Below are positions 14,938-24,993 of a DNA stretch of 64,000 nt, in pieces. The notes beneath the pieces are model-generated. The model was not told the origin of the DNA and made no database searches. It worked only from the letters and a program-made list of their open reading frames with translations. The first letter of the stretch is position 1, and every line of letters starts with the position of its first letter. The DNA is taken from assembly GCA_030549775.1 (NCBI GenBank), contig CM060173.1, positions 4,934,501 through 4,998,500 of the forward strand. The letters run 5' to 3'. This stretch comes from Tamarix chinensis. Lineage: Eukaryota; Streptophyta; Magnoliopsida; Caryophyllales; Tamaricaceae. The position numbers and the translations under genes are program-made.

Positions 14938-15195
14938 GGGAAAATTTCTTTGTAGTATATTTAGGTGAAATTAATTGGTTAAAAATCAAAATGGTCCCAA
15001 AGTATTTAATTACAAGTACAAAATATTATGTACATATAATTATACTAATATGTACACCTAATTATATATAAATGTACAGGTAATATTCTCTATATGTACA
15101 TGTATATTAGAGTACCAAAAAAACTGGACTAAACACTAATTAGATTGACAAACTTTAATTATTTTGGTCTAAATGGACCACCAACTATTTTTCCC
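14938..15195 (-). mobile_element. Mutator-type MITE, copy 1, with 9-bp TSD
   Basis: A 258-bp element with ends GGGAAAAT... and ...ATTTTTCCC. It is flanked on both sides by TAGAATAAA (14929-14937 and 15196-15204), a perfect 9-bp target duplication as made by Mutator-like transposases. It has no coding capacity. The body is reverse-complementary to the element at 18115-18370: both share the TTTAGGTGAAATTAATT, TATGTACATATAATTATAC and GGTCTAAATGGACC segments. Confidence 0.82.
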
Positions 15196-15204
15196 TAGAA
15201 TAAA

Positions 15205-15359
15205 CTCTCCTCTAAAATTTTCTCTAACTTTTCAACTACTACCCACTACAACGTATAAAAGACATGATGATATGTGATTGCGTTTTAGTGGTCGTTTTTC
15301 CTTCGTTCCTTTTCACCTAGGTATAGCTAGCATTCATCTCCTACGACGACGGAACCATT
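15205..15359. other. Probable unique host spacer
   Basis: Less AT-rich sequence between two MITEs. Together with 15895-16060 it forms the host DNA interrupted by the hAT MITE. No ORF of note and no splice pattern that I trust. Confidence 0.4.
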
Positions 15360-15367
15360 GTCTCGAG

Positions 15368-15886
15368 TAGGGATGGCAACGAATCGGGTACGGATCGGAT
15401 ACCCCATATCCGTTACTCAAACCCGATAAGAAAACCTATACCTATATCCGTATCCAAACCCGACGGGTATTTTTTTTCCTCATCCATATCTATATTCATA
15501 TACGTTTATCCATATCCGTTTAAATATCCATCGGGTAAAACCCATCGGATTTCAGGTAAAACCCATTAAGTATAAAGTAAAAATTATTTAATGTTAGAAT
15601 TATATACTTAGATTATTAAAATTTAATTATATCTTCACTTTTAGCTTTAGAAAATATACTTAAGGTTACATAAATGAAGGTAAAACTGTAATTTTATATC
15701 GAGTAAACGGATGCGGGTACTGGTACGGATTTGAGGATCCCTTACCTATATCCATATCCAAATCCGACGGATATTTCTCCCCTTCTTCCATACCCATTTC
15801 CATATCCGTTTATCCATATCCGTTTACATATCCGACGGGTTTTATCCGTCGTATTTCGGGTAAAACCCGTCCGATTGCCATCCCTA
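15368..15886. mobile_element. hAT-type MITE with perfect 8-bp TSD
   Basis: A 519-bp element with terminal inverted repeats TAGGGATGGCAA / TTGCCATCCCTA. It is flanked by GTCTCGAG at 15360-15367 and 15887-15894. The 8-bp duplication and these termini are standard for plant hAT elements. The interior carries repeated CATATCCGTTT and CGGGTAAAACCC words in inverse orientation, probably subterminal transposase-binding repeats. It encodes no transposase. Short ORFs on both strands here are products of the repeat composition. Confidence 0.9.
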
Positions 15887-15894
15887 GTCTCGAG

Positions 15895-16165
15895 TGCCCA
15901 CTTATCTTCACCCAACTTTTTTCCATCGTACCAAGCCAACTTCTAGTGTATTTATGTGTTTATATACAACTCCTAGCTCCTACAGGAAGTTCATAATGAC
16001 GTTCTGTGTGCAGGATTTCCGTGGACATGCATACAGCCCCGAAAGCTTTCCATTGAGATTTTAGTGGTTAGAATCGTATGTTGTGTTAATTCCAAGATTA
16101 AAACATTGATGGTCTACTTGGTTCTAAAAATGCTTAAGTGAAAAAAATTAAAATTAAATTACTTT
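15895..16165. other. Host spacer, no gene seen
   Basis: Continuation of the sequence interrupted by the hAT MITE. I find no supported coding exon. Confidence 0.35.
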
Positions 16166-16529
16166 CTTTTATGCTTCATTTGATTTTTGCTAAGTTTTAA
16201 AGAAAAAAAATAAAGAAGAAAATAATTTTATGTGTTTGATTTACATAAGATAATGAGATAGAAAAAAATAATAGAATAAAATTGTTAAATGTTAGTTATT
16301 TGATTTTCTTTAAAGAAAGTTTAAAAAAAAATATTTTAATTTTTTTTTAATTTTATTATAATCAAACATAGCATTAACTTTTCTTTAAAAAAAATTAAAT
16401 AGTTAATTTTTAACAATTTTATTCCTTACTCGTATTCTATTTTAATAAACCTAACATAAAAAACTATTCTTCTATTTATTTATTTTTTCTTTTTTAAATT
16501 TTTTTTTGAGCCAAATGAAGCATAAAAGA
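16166..16529. mobile_element. AT-rich foldback element (inverted-repeat MITE)
   Basis: The 364-bp segment begins CTTTTATGCTTCATTTG and ends CAAATGAAGCATAAAAG. Inner arms pair over about 45 bases: the GAATAAAATTGTTAAA stretch at about 16273-16319 is the inverse of the stretch at about 16379-16424. The whole could fold into a long hairpin with a small loop. A diverged relative with the AACTATTTAATTTTTT core lies at about 17735-17915. No coding capacity. I could not decide the target duplication, so the superfamily is open. Confidence 0.65.
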
Positions 16530-16977
16530 GTGTCTCCAAAAATCAAAGAAATCCCAAGGGAAATCATAACACTAGAAATTCTCCAAAGGTTGTTTTAATC
16601 TCAATTCCGCACCTCCTGAGTCCTTATCGGTGCTAATAATCAAATAAGTGGGACATGCAGTGGCCGCAATCGAAGAGTGGGGCTTCACAAAGCAAGCTGC
16701 CTTTAAATATAACGTCAAATTCGTAGCACAGTTTACTGAATAATTTAATAAGTTGCAAAAAAAAAAAAAAAAAAAAAAAAACTGAACACTACAAGAAAAC
16801 AAAATAGTTTGCAAATTCAATCCGCATTCAAACAAACTAGGGCATAACATATATAATAACATCCATTAAGCGAATACATTATCAAACGAAAATATACATC
16901 AACGTAAACCAAACTCCAAACAAGTAATTAAAGAAGACAGAAACCATTATTTCATCAGCGGTCAAAATCAACGTAAA
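16530..16977 (-). other. 3' flank / probable 3' UTR of gene 1
   Basis: Read on the minus strand, the sequence after the stop codon closely matches that after gene 2 at 63713-64000, apart from a long A/T homopolymer at about 16757-16780 and small changes. Conservation past the stop shows the duplication includes downstream sequence. A TTTTCTTGTAG word lies in both, but I see no convincing downstream exon. Confidence 0.55.
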
Positions 16978-17205
16978 TTATTTCTTATTACGTAACTTGC
17001 GAAAATAATCCCTAGGATTCTCTTCGAATTTTTCCCGGTCAATTATTTTATCATCTCCGGGTGCCTTCATCTTCTTCCCGTCCTTCTTATCTCTCGATCC
17101 AAATAAATATCCACCGATAACTGCCGCCGCTCCAGCAACCGCAACAGCTGCAGTTACCACGGAACCAATTGTGCTGCTCTCATTACTGTTAGAATCACTT
17201 GCCAT
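16978..17205 (-). CDS. Small single-pass membrane protein, gene 1 (paralog of gene 2)
   Basis: 75-residue protein of unknown function. I start it at MASDSN, at the ATG on 17205-17203. The frame is open eight codons further but has only a GTG there. The ATG has a strong plant context (A at -3, G at +4) that is identical in the paralog. A short Ser/Asn-rich N-terminus (1-15) precedes one predicted membrane helix (about 16-36) rich in Ala, Val and Gly with GAAAVIGG spacing. A basic linker (RDKKDGKKMK) and a hydrophilic tail ending YFRKLRNKK follow. The paralog at 63443-63712 has the same helix and tail, with 15 extra N-terminal residues. Conservation of reading frame, start and stop between copies supports a real gene. 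The C-terminal KK is not a canonical KKXX signal. Target membrane unknown. Confidence 0.7.
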   Translation of the reverse strand: MASDSNSNESSTIGSVVTAAVAVAGAAAVIGGYLFGSRDKKDGKKMKAPGDDKIIDREKFEENPRDYFRKLRNKK

Positions 17206-17246
17206 CTTCGCTATGGTCAGGGGACGCACTTAATATGTTGTACCTG

Positions 17247-17255
17247 TATATATAA
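17247..17255 (-). promoter_or_regulatory. TATA box of gene 1
   Basis: On the minus strand the word TTATATATA lies about 42 bases before the ATG. The same word stands at the same distance before gene 2 (63389-63397). Both are followed by a nearly identical GGTACAACATATTAAGT leader. With the usual spacing, transcription would start only about 10-20 bases before the ATG. Confidence 0.6.
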
Positions 17256-17734
17256 GGGATCCTTGGGGACTTAATAGTCATTACCGTAGCAATGGCTTTG
17301 TGAAAAGCAATGAATGAGGTGGGGGAATGGGGTCAATAATCCGTTGGCCCATGGCCTACTTCTATCCGATGAATGGCTAAAGGAATAATTACTGGCAGTA
17401 CTACTATTTTGTTTTATATTCCCGAACTTAATCATGAGGAAACTGGTAGTCTGGTAGGATAGCGGGGAGTTTCCACGCTAGTTTACTAGGTGAGTGTTTG
17501 ATTGGAAATTGGTACGGACTAGCCACGCGTGTTTAGCGGTAGTAGCGGCAACATGTTCTATAGTCTATACTTAATCACCAAGAAATTGGTAGGGTTTGGA
17601 ATTTTCGTCAAATATATAAACGTACGAGACCTTTTGATTTAGAACCATAGTTCTAATTTCTAGATAAGAACCAAGTATTTTTCTTCTTAGCCTTCGCATC
17701 AAAATCGATGATCAAAATTTAATTCATGGAAAAA

Positions 17735-17915
17735 TATTTTAAGAAAATAAAAAACCATTTATTATATTTTATTTAAAAAAGATAGTAAAATAAAAAAAGA
17801 ATACGGAATAAAATTTTTAAGAATTAACTATTTAATTTTTTAAAAAAAAAAATTTTTTTAAAGTATTTTGATTCTTTTTTTTTTCTTAAACTTTCTTGGA
17901 ATCAAATTGAACCTT
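17735..17915. repeat. Foldback-related AT-rich repeat
   Basis: Shares the GAATAAAATT...TTAACTATTTAATTTTTT arrangement with the foldback element at 16166-16529, and a TTCTTGGAATCAAATTGAACC end like the 22900 insertion. Boundaries uncertain. Confidence 0.35.
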
Positions 17916-18114
17916 AAGGAATAATTTTTTGGATTGATTTCTAATAAAAAAAATAACTGTTATTATTATTATTATTATTATTTCAGTAAATAATGAACAT
18001 TTTCAAATTATCAAACTTACATAATTTGTTAAAAAACCATATTAAAAATCAATCCAGTATTTAATTTGTCTAACCAGATTTTAACTTCTTGTAGTTGTAC
18101 CTTCAATTATTTTT

Positions 18115-18370
18115 GAGAAAAATAGTTGGTGGTCCATTTAGACCAAAATAATTAAAGTTGGTCAATCTATTTAGTATTTAGTCTATTTTTTTTTGTATCT
18201 CAATATACATATACATATAGAGAATATCACCTGTACATATATATATAATTAGGTATACATATTAGTATAATTATATGTACATAATATTTTATACTTATAA
18301 CTAAATATTTTAGGACCATTTAAATTTTTATTCAATTAATTTTACCTAAATAGACTATAAAAAAATTTCC
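18115..18370 (+). mobile_element. Mutator-type MITE, copy 2, with 9-bp TSD
   Basis: 256-bp element starting GAGAAAAATAGTTGG and ending ATTTCC. It is flanked by ATTATTTTT at 18106-18114 and 18371-18379. The paralogous sites near 25140, 35515 and 61990 lack it, so empty alleles are visible in this window. It is the inverse of the copy at 14938-15195. No coding capacity. Confidence 0.82.
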
Positions 18371-20165
18371 ATTATTTTTTCCCTTTAATTTTTAGGAAGA
18401 TAACCCCCGGGGAATATTGATGGTACACACCACAACCACAAAAGTAAAAGTTGTGTCATAACTTTCCCATTCTCCTAGAAAGGAAAAACACACGACTCTT
18501 GTGAAAATCGACCAAGATGATAATCTTTGTGCTTTAGTAGCCTAATATTCTCACTAGGAAAATGAAAATTAACTCCAAAAGTTTTTTTTTATAAAAACAT
18601 TCAACTCACAATAATACTTAGATCTAAACCAATTAGTAATTTGGTTAGTAATAGTTTCGCCCCTAATATGATGCACGACTCATTATAAATTTTAAAAAAA
18701 CATAATTGTGATGCATTAATAAAGTTTTTAATATTATGCAAACTTAATTAGAAAAATAACTATTATATAATGGGAAAAATTTTAAACATTTTATACCTAA
18801 GCAACAATATAAGAATAGAACTTATAGATTGGGGTAATTGATTTTAATTTGAGGGTTGAGAACAAAAGTTTTTAATTCTCATTGAGCACCATGGTTCTCA
18901 CCTAAAATGTTCCATATATATTTTTATTTTTATTTTTATTTTTTGCTAAGAATAGGTATTTTATTATGAGGATACTTAGTTTTAGATGTGAGTTTTAGTC
19001 TTTGGTACAACGATAGGGATTCGATCCCTCGTGGGACATTTAATTGAGACAAAGTTTGGAGCAGAAAATATGATTTAAATTTTAGAAGATTCCTCAATAA
19101 ATAATAATATTAAGGATTCAGAATGCTCTAATAATTTCTCTAATAATTCTAGTTTATGATGGAGATGAGATTTATGTCCCTACCTTAACTAGTTGCCATC
19201 CATATTGGGAGATAAACTATATGAACATGGCATTCTTTGGGGCAGGAATTAGGATAGGGATGATGATTTAATTTCTACAGGACTCTTTAGTAATAAAAGA
19301 ATTAGGAATTTGGATGAGTTTGGGGATCTTTACAATAATCGATTTTAGGGATAGAGATAATATTTCTATTTCCACTTTGTCTCATTGTGAGATGAATTAC
19401 ATGAATAGGATGATCTTCACTTTTATGCTTAAGGGTTGTCTATTCAAACTTCTAGTCAATAGATGGCTTTGCTTCGTCTCTCTCCGTTCTCCAAACTATT
19501 AACCTAGTACTTATATATGTGTGGAAAAACTATCACTCCAACTACTTAGCAAATCCTATCCTTTAATATTCAAAACTGTTAAGTGTATCACTAAGTTCAT
19601 GTTTGGAACTACTTATAAAAAATAGTTATCATAGATATATAACTACTTATTTTTTAAAAAAATTTAGGCTAAAAAATTTATAAAATAAGTTATTATTTAT
19701 GATAATTACTTTTTATTAGTAATTCCAAATAAGCTGTTAAGAACTTGTTTATGACTCTCCTTAACGTGAATTTTTCATATCAAATTTATGTGTAGGATTT
19801 ACTCTTTGTGAGATAATTATAAAAAAAATAGTTATAAGCATAGTATTGCTCTTTTATTTTGTTATTTTTTCTATTCGAACAAGTCTTCTACCAGACCCTA
19901 TAGATTGGGGTCTTGTGACTGCTGTAGTAATGGCATTAGTTAAAAGTAATCAATGCGGTGGGAGAATGGGATAGGTTAATTCTGTTTTTTTTTTTTCATA
20001 GCTTACTTCTAGGAATGACTGATACTAGTATGACTTATCACTAGTAGCAATACTGTTTTGCTTTGTACTACTGAACTTTAATCCTGAAGAAATTGGTGGT
20101 GAAAAAGATAGTTCATTCATTGGATGCTTTTTTCCATGGCCTACTTCCGCTACGAGAATTCTAAT

Positions 20166-20704
20166 TAGGGTTGCGTAAAAAATTCGGGATTCGAAAATTT
20201 GATCCGATATTTAAAAATCCGATCCGATATTTCGGATATCCGAACCGGTTTTATTCTAAAAGGATATCCGACATTCGGATATCCGATTTTTTTTTTGGAT
20301 TATCCGATCCGAAAAAATATTCGATATTTTGTTGATTATTTCAATAATACACCATATTATTGTGTTTTTATAGTTTTAAGTTTTAAAATTTTATTTATTT
20401 TTATATTTTAAATATTTATAATAATATTTTAATACTTCTTTTAGATAAAATAAGATATTTATATGAATATAGATATGAATATTAATTGATATATGATCCT
20501 TATTTTTAAAAATATTATAGTAAAAGTTATTAAAATTGATAAAATAGTATTTTCATACGGATATTGGATATATCCGAATCCGGTCTATATCCGGTCTATA
20601 TTTTTCGGATATCCGCATTCCGGATATCCGGTCTAAAAAAATACGGAGCGGATATCCGAAAAAATATCCGAATGGATACGAATATCCGATTTTGCACGCC
20701 CCTA
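20166..20704. mobile_element. hAT-type MITE, present in unit 1 only
   Basis: 539-bp element with ends TAGGGTTGCG... and ...GCACGCCCCTA. Flanks ATTCTAAT and ATTCTAGG form an imperfect 8-bp duplication. The interior is full of GATATCC / GGATATCCG words in both orientations, as in the MITE at 15368. Unit 2 has the uninterrupted site (GGGAATTCTGGGAACG, near 32917), which fixes the ends well. The 70-residue ORF at 20199 is repeat sequence, not a gene. Confidence 0.8.
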
Positions 20705-20893
20705 ATTCTAGGAACGATTAATGCCTGTAGGACTTAATTGTCATTACTGTAGTAATGGCTTTGTTAAAAGCAATGTGTGGTGGGGGAGAATGGGGTCAAT
20801 AATCCATTTTTCCACGGCCTGCTTCTATTCTATGAATGGCTGAAACCAGTAGGACTAATTAGTAATTACAAGCAGTAGTACTATTTTGTTTTA
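20705..20893. repeat. Promoter-proximal copy of the gene region
   Basis: Matches 17260-17425, just upstream of gene 1: GGACTTAATTGTCATTACTG, the TTTGTTAAAAGCAATG box, GAATGGGGTCAATAATCC and ACTATTTTGTTTTA. No coding part of the gene follows. Other copies lie at 32928-33105 and, more diverged, at 26570 and 36925. Confidence 0.7.
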
Positions 20894-22181
20894 GGGTATT
20901 GTTATATAGAAAACAGGTTTTTACTCGGCGGAAAACAATTTCCGAAAATAACCTTAACATCGGTAATTTTTGTCGAAGCCACTCCCCCAATATCGGTAAA
21001 ATTTACCGAAGTAACACAATGTGTTCGGTGATTTTAGCCGAAATAAGGCATGACATTCGGCAATTATTGCCGAATCTGGCCAACGCCATCGGTGGAAATC
21101 AAAGTCCAAAATTAACCCCTCACATAATAATTTTTATCGATCGATAAGATATGCCGAAGCATGGGCAATGCTATCGGCAAAATCTGCCGAAGCATGGGCA
21201 ATGCTCTCGGCAAAATCTGCCGAAGCATGCTGCCTTCACCATAAACTATTACATTATTAAATATTAAAAACATTTCTTCTAATATGCATCTAGCAGGTAA
21301 TAGTATTTGTTGTTGTGTATTGTAAAATAATACTCTTATTTTAGTGTGTATATATATATAACAATAAGAAGGTTCTATGTTTGAATATCAAATATTATAA
21401 TTTTTTTCATGTGTATTTTTTTTTTTATTTTAGCAAATTTCTCTTTAAAAAGATATATATTTATTTTAAAATACATGTATATTTCTTGTATATATTTTGT
21501 ATTGAAAGGTATAAATTTATTTTGCCGAAGTGTTGTTGTCGAAGCCAACCATATCTACCGGCAGATTTTGCCGAAGGCAACACCTTGCACCGGCGGAAAT
21601 CACCGAATCCAACACACAACTACCGGTACATATTGCCGAAGCCAACCCTCACACTATCACCGAAGCTAATATCAGCCTTTTTTCTATATCTAAAATTTGA
21701 TTACATAAAAAAAAAAATTCAACTCACACATTAAATCTTTTTTATCCATAATAAAAAAATATTTCATATACTAAATCTATAATATAAATTACTAAAAAAT
21801 TAAAATTTAAACTCATAAATTTATAATTAAAATTAAACAAATAATTTTAATTAAACTTATAAATTTATAATATAACTTTAGCATATTTTATAATATAAAA
21901 AAATTTGTTAACTAAAAAATATTAATTACTTACCTTAAGAGAGTACAGGCAAAATTGTTTGGGTATTGTTATATGGAAAACGTATGTTTACTCGGCGGAC
22001 TTAGCATCGGCGATTTTAGCCGAAACTATGGATAATATTCGGCAATTTTTACCGAAACTGGCCCAGGCCATCGGCACTTATTGCCGAAAGCAGGCCGAGA
22101 CATCGACAAACACTGTCGATGCACCAAAAATTTTTTTTTTTCAATTTCGGCCGAAACATATCGGCAATTATTGCCGAAATG

Positions 22182-22225
<44 letters not shown>

Positions 22226-22691
22226 TTTGCCGACAATTCGGCAATTTTGACCGAAACCGGCCCAGGGGATCGGCAATTTTTGCCGAAATCAGACCAAAGA
22301 ATCGGTAATATCTGCCGAAACCGGACCAATTTTTTTTTTTGCCTGAATATTAACTTACTATTTCGGCTGAAATTGAAAAAAAAAAATTTGGTGTATCGGC
22401 AAAAACTGCCGATGCCTTAATATTAACTTACTATTTCGGGCTGAAATTGAAAAAAAAATTTGGTGCATCGGCAAAAACTGCCGATGCTTTAATATTAACT
22501 TACTATTTCGGCTGAAATTGAAAAAAAAAATTTGGTGCAAAAACTGCCGCTGCCTTAATATTATGAAATTGAAAAAAAAAATAAAAAAAATTGGTGCATC
22601 GGCAAAAACTGCCGATGTCTTAGCCTAATGTAGAGGATAAAATAGGTACTTACTGCGCAAATGTTTTCTGCGCAGTAAATATCTGTTTTCC
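20894..22691. mobile_element. Unclassified element built of TCGGC...GCCGA palindromes
   Basis: Insertion of 1798 bp, absent from the same site in unit 2 (near 33105). It is bounded by an exact 23-bp direct repeat starting AGCAGTAGTACT (20871-20893 and 22692-22714). The left end has GGGTATTGTTATATAGAAAAC then TTTACTCGGCGG. The inverse of the right end reads GGAAAACAGATATTTACTGC, so the termini are partly inverted. A second left-type end starts near 21960, suggesting a nested or tandem copy. The interior carries roughly 20 imperfect palindromes of type TCGGCAAAATCTGCCGA. No transposase. The array resembles subterminal transposase-binding repeats, but the ends are not CACTA and the long duplication fits no common plant family. 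The 60-150-residue ORFs here are repeat products. Confidence 0.7.
22357..22625. repeat. ~71-bp tandem repeats inside the palindrome element
   Basis: Four imperfect copies of ATTTCGGCTGAAATTGAAAA, then TTTGGTGCATCGGCAAAAAC, TGCCGATGC and TTAATATTAACTTACT. The third and fourth copies are partly deleted. Confidence 0.8.
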
Positions 22692-22714
22692 AGCAGTAGT
22701 ACTATTTTGTTTTA

Positions 22715-22899
22715 TATTCTCGAACTTAATCTTGAAGAAACTGGCAGGGCAGCGGAGATTTTTCCATGCTAGCTTTCTAGGTGAGTGTTTGAAACTTAAT
22801 CATGAGGACATTAGTACGGACTAGCCACGCGGAATTACCACACGGTCCACACCTCTCGTCTCGCCACACGGGTTTAGCGTTAGTAGCGCCAATATGTTC
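22715..22899. repeat. Duplicated gene-upstream segment
   Basis: Matches 17425-17560 next to gene 1: GAACTTAATC...GAAACTGG, the CTAGGTGAGTGTTTGA word and GACTAGCCACGCG. It ends abruptly at the 1.8 kb AT-rich insertion. Confidence 0.6.
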
Positions 22900-23542
22900 A
22901 ATGATTAGGGATTTAGGGTTTTGATTGATTTGTAGAAAGCCAAGTAAAAAAGAAAATGCAGAGGAAGTAAAATAAAAGAAAATATTTTTTTCTTCTATTG
23001 TTTGGTTGTTAGAGAATAAAATTTAAAAAATAAAATCATCAGTTTTTATATGTTTTTAGTTTTCTATAAAAAATCTAAAAATATTATTATGTAAAAACTC
23101 TTATGCATTAAAAAAAGTTTAGATATTATATTTGTACATAAATTTTTTTATGAAGTTTCTATTAAATCACAAAAACTCCATTGACTCAATATTAATTCCA
23201 AATTTCTTATAGAAAAAAATTAAAATATTACATAAAAAACTTATCAAAATTTCCAAAAAAAAATATAAATATATACAAAATATTTAATGTTCATTTTCAT
23301 TTCAAATCTAACACAACAAACATAAAAAAAAAATAACTCTACAGTTGGTTACTAATGCACTTATTAGTTCCATAAAATATCAATAACCTGTTATTTCATC
23401 TTCCATCTACACAATTATATCAATAAAAATATTATTTATAAAAATTATTTTTATTATCATAGCTAATAATAAGAATTATTTTTATTCTTATTTTTATTCT
23501 TATTAGTATATTAGAAATATAAATTGTAATATTGTAATATTG

Positions 23543-23582
<40 letters not shown>

Positions 23583-24728
23583 TATAATAATATTTATAAT
23601 GATAATTATTATGTTTCTAATAATAATAATAATAATAATTAACTAATTTGACTTGTAATAATTTGATTTGATAATAGAGTAAGGAGAAAAGAATTTTACT
23701 GCTTTAGTTTTATTTATTATTTTATGGGTTGAGTATCATATATTCTTTTATAGAAAATTTTATTAATGAGATATTTTATTGATATTTATGTATTAATTCA
23801 AATGACATAAAATGCTACCTTTGTTGATTGAGTTTTACTTTAGTTTAGGTTAAGTTTGGGTTTATGTTCGAGTTTGAGTAAAATTCGGGTCAAGTAGTTT
23901 TACGTTGTATAAATTTTGGTGTGAGCCATTATCGAGTTTATGTCTGGATATGAGTTGAATATGGATTAGATTTTTTTATGTTAGTTATTTTGGGTCATTT
24001 CTACTTAGATGACGCTTGTTAATGGATTGACTAACTTTAGATTAATTTTTAGATCAATTCAGATTGTTTTAGATTTAAATTTGGTTTGAATTTTTAGTTC
24101 AAAATGGGATTTGAGTCTAAATTATCTAGGCTGTGTTGGCTTTGTTAGTTCTAATAATTAAAAATCGACCTATTTTGTAACTTGTTATGAAAATTATAAA
24201 TAGTTCCAAATATTATATTTGTCAATTATTATTAAATAGGAGAAATATTTTTCTATCACAAAACAAATAGGAAGATAAAACTGAAATAAATAATAAATAG
24301 GCAAAACCTTAAACTAAGCTAGACAAAGCAAGGAAAAAAATTAACAAACATATATGTCAATCAATAATTCATGGGTTTCCTTTAAAAAAAATTCATTCTT
24401 ACATGACCCATGCTCTAAAACTAATTTGTAGTGAGACAAAACTTAAACTTGCTAGCAAAGCAAGTATCACGCATCTACAATATTTACCTATAGTAAAAGT
24501 TGTTATATACAACTTTATTTTTACTTAATCATCACCGTACCATGTTTCTTATATTTTTCGATTTATTTTCATACTAATCCTAAGCTTGATAGGAGAAAAT
24601 TGTGTAGTATAACTTTCCCCTTTTATTTTCTTTTCTTCTAGTTTTCCTAATAACCAAATTCAACAAAAAGCATTTTCTTCCTGATTTTTTTTCCTTTCTA
24701 TCACTTTTTCTTGAAATCAAACGGAACC
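22900..24728. mobile_element. 1.8 kb AT-rich insertion with short inverted ends (unit 1)
   Basis: Interrupts the gene-upstream repeat between ATATGTTC and TTAATCACC. The uninterrupted form is near 17565 and, inverted, near 62370. Ends are inversely related: GGTTCTGTTTGATTCG (clear in the unit-2 copy) against AATCAAACGGAACC. No ORF of note. The interior has a (TA)n run (23547-23575), TAATAA microsatellites and a GTTCGAGTTTGAGT-type stretch near 23865. I see no clean target duplication, so the class is undecided. Confidence 0.55.
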
Positions 24729-24941
24729 TTAATCACCAAGAAATTGGTAGGGTTTAGAATTTTCGTCAAATAAATATACGTACGAGACAGTTTGAGTTAG
24801 AACTATAGTTCTAGTTTCTAGATAAGAACCAAGTACTTTTCTTCTTAGTCTTTGCATCAAAATCAATGATCAAAATTTAATTCATTTAAGGAATGAATGT
24901 TTTGGGTTGATTTCTAATAAAGAATGGACCATTACCATTAC

Positions 24942-24993
<52 letters not shown>

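Larger units (their letters stand above)
17256..20165. repeat. Duplicated upstream region of gene 1 (copy I)
   Basis: Upstream sequence of gene 1, without genes. It matches the inverse of 63388-60183 and is also repeated at about 24729-26873 and 31434-32925. Landmarks shared among copies are AATCACCAAGAAATTGG (17573), a TTA microsatellite (17960-17982), CAACGATAGGGATTCGATCC (about 19008) and the promoter-proximal box TAATGGC...AAAGCAAT...GGGAATGGG. That box occurs at 17283 and again at 19921. The 62-residue ORF at 19314 is not conserved in other copies and is rejected. Confidence 0.7.

Noticed and set aside
16978..16990. C-terminal KK as an ER retrieval signal
   Set aside because: The last four residues are RNKK. 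Canonical KKXX or KXKXX spacing is absent.
21381..22540. Several frames of 60-150 codons with repeated CRR/IGNYCR or FFFQF patterns
   Set aside because: These are translations of the TCGGC palindromes, poly-T runs and a TA microsatellite.
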